NCBI GenBank assembly: GCA_029260675.1
Contig: JAJDCV010000077.1
Location: 1 to 6,312, forward strand
Direction of reading: 5' to 3'
DNA length: 6,312 nucleotides
Source: Phycisphaeraceae bacterium
GTDB lineage: Bacteria; Planctomycetota; Phycisphaerae; Phycisphaerales; Phycisphaeraceae
Shown here: positions 5,960 to 6,312 of the stretch, one piece after another
Position numbering within the stretch: position 1 is the stretch's first letter
How the letters are laid out: each line of letters opens with the position of its first letter
The notes under the pieces: generated by a model
The model's input: only the letters and a program-made list of their open reading frames with translations
What the model was told of the DNA's origin: nothing
The model's database searches: none
Made by a program: the position numbers and the translations under genes

Positions 5960-6312
5960 GTGAATAAATCCTCTCCTGAAGCCCGGGAAGTGATCTGGCC
6001 GTTTGATGATGATATCAAGGCTTGCGGGTTGTTGCGTATTAGAGACTATGGCTTCGCAACGCTGCTGTATAGAAAATCACAGAACAGGGCGCCAATCCTA
6101 GTGTTGTCTTTGCTCTTGTTTGTAATTTTCGTATTTATAGCCTATTACGCGGCGATACTGGCACCCTGGACATGGCCGTCTGCAATGACGATTACGTTGC
6201 CATTCATTGCTGTTTACCTTGTATTCGTCCATCCATTCATCTCTAGTTGGCTGTTTGTTCGCAAATTTCGAGCAGCAGACGTGAACCTTGGGAAGTGGAC
6301 GTTCTTGCGACA
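5960..6312 (+). CDS. Unrecognised two-helix membrane protein, N-terminal part (cut by window edge)
   Basis: An open frame from GTG at 5960 runs 117 codons to the right edge with no stop. I do not recognise the family. The first 44 residues are polar (MNKSSPEAREVIWPFDDDIK at 1-20, then a segment including RIRDYGFATLLYRKSQNR at 26-43) and probably cytoplasmic. Two hydrophobic segments follow: about 45-68 (PILVLSLLLFVIFVFIAYYA) and about 74-98 (MTITLPFIAVYLVFV followed by HPFISSWLF), separated by a short APWTWPS turn. A basic segment RKFRAADVNLGKW (101-113) then returns to the polar phase. The layout suggests a hairpin-type membrane protein with both ends inside the cell. Base composition is unusual: I count 137 G+C in 300 for 6001-6300 (46%), well below the neighbouring genes. 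The GTG start is chosen because no ATG lies in frame upstream, only a weak GGA precedes it, and a -10-like TACAAT lies just before. It is divergent from ychF. Confidence 0.65.
   Translation, partial: MNKSSPEAREVIWPFDDDIKACGLLRIRDYGFATLLYRKSQNRAPILVLSLLLFVIFVFIAYYAAILAPWTWPSAMTITLPFIAVYLVFVHPFISSWLFVRKFRAADVNLGKWTFLR

Noticed and set aside
5941..5967. Eight-codon ATG frame ending in TAA that overlaps the GTG start of the right-edge gene
   Set aside because: It resembles an upstream regulatory frame, but its ATG precedes the candidate -10 and would not be on the transcript; it has no SD.

Overview
This window reads as ordinary chromosomal DNA from a GC-rich bacterium. I infer Planctomycetota, possibly a Phycisphaerae-like lineage. 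The main reason is the gene at 3594-4574, which joins two N-terminal zinc ribbons to a multi-pass membrane domain, an architecture I associate with planctomycetes. High GC, weak Shine-Dalgarno signals and a HEAT-like exported protein fit but do not prove this. No rRNA or other taxonomic marker is present.

Layout, left to right. (1) Positions 1-644, minus strand: the N-terminal 214 residues of a histidinol-phosphate aminotransferase (HisC), cut by the window edge. (2) 645-760: a divergent intergenic gap with an 8-bp inverted repeat and a possible -10 box very close to the next gene. (3) 761-2335, plus: an exported, all-helical HEAT-like repeat protein of unknown function. It overlaps by 4 bp (ATGA) with (4) 2332-3501, plus: a complete DegT/DnrJ/EryC1/StrS-family PLP-dependent sugar aminotransferase. 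(5) 3502-3593: a gap with a perfect 13-bp tandem duplication, a good -10 box and a Shine-Dalgarno. (6) 3594-4574, plus: the double zinc-ribbon membrane protein. (7) 4575-4729: a convergent gap with one weak hairpin. (8) 4730-5818, minus: a complete YchF/OLA1-family P-loop ATPase. (9) 5819-5959: a divergent gap with candidate promoters on both strands. (10) 5960-6312, plus: the start of an unrecognised two-helix membrane protein, clearly lower in GC than its neighbours, cut by the window edge.

The only strong evidence of genes working together is the 4-bp overlap between the HEAT-like gene and the DegT aminotransferase, which implies one transcript and probably translational coupling. HisC and YchF are housekeeping genes in separate transcription units. 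I found no CRISPR array, tRNA, rRNA, insertion sequence, phage gene or defence system, and nothing that amounts to a new system. The items most worth a second look are the HEAT/DegT pair, the zinc-ribbon membrane protein, and the low-GC membrane gene at the right edge.
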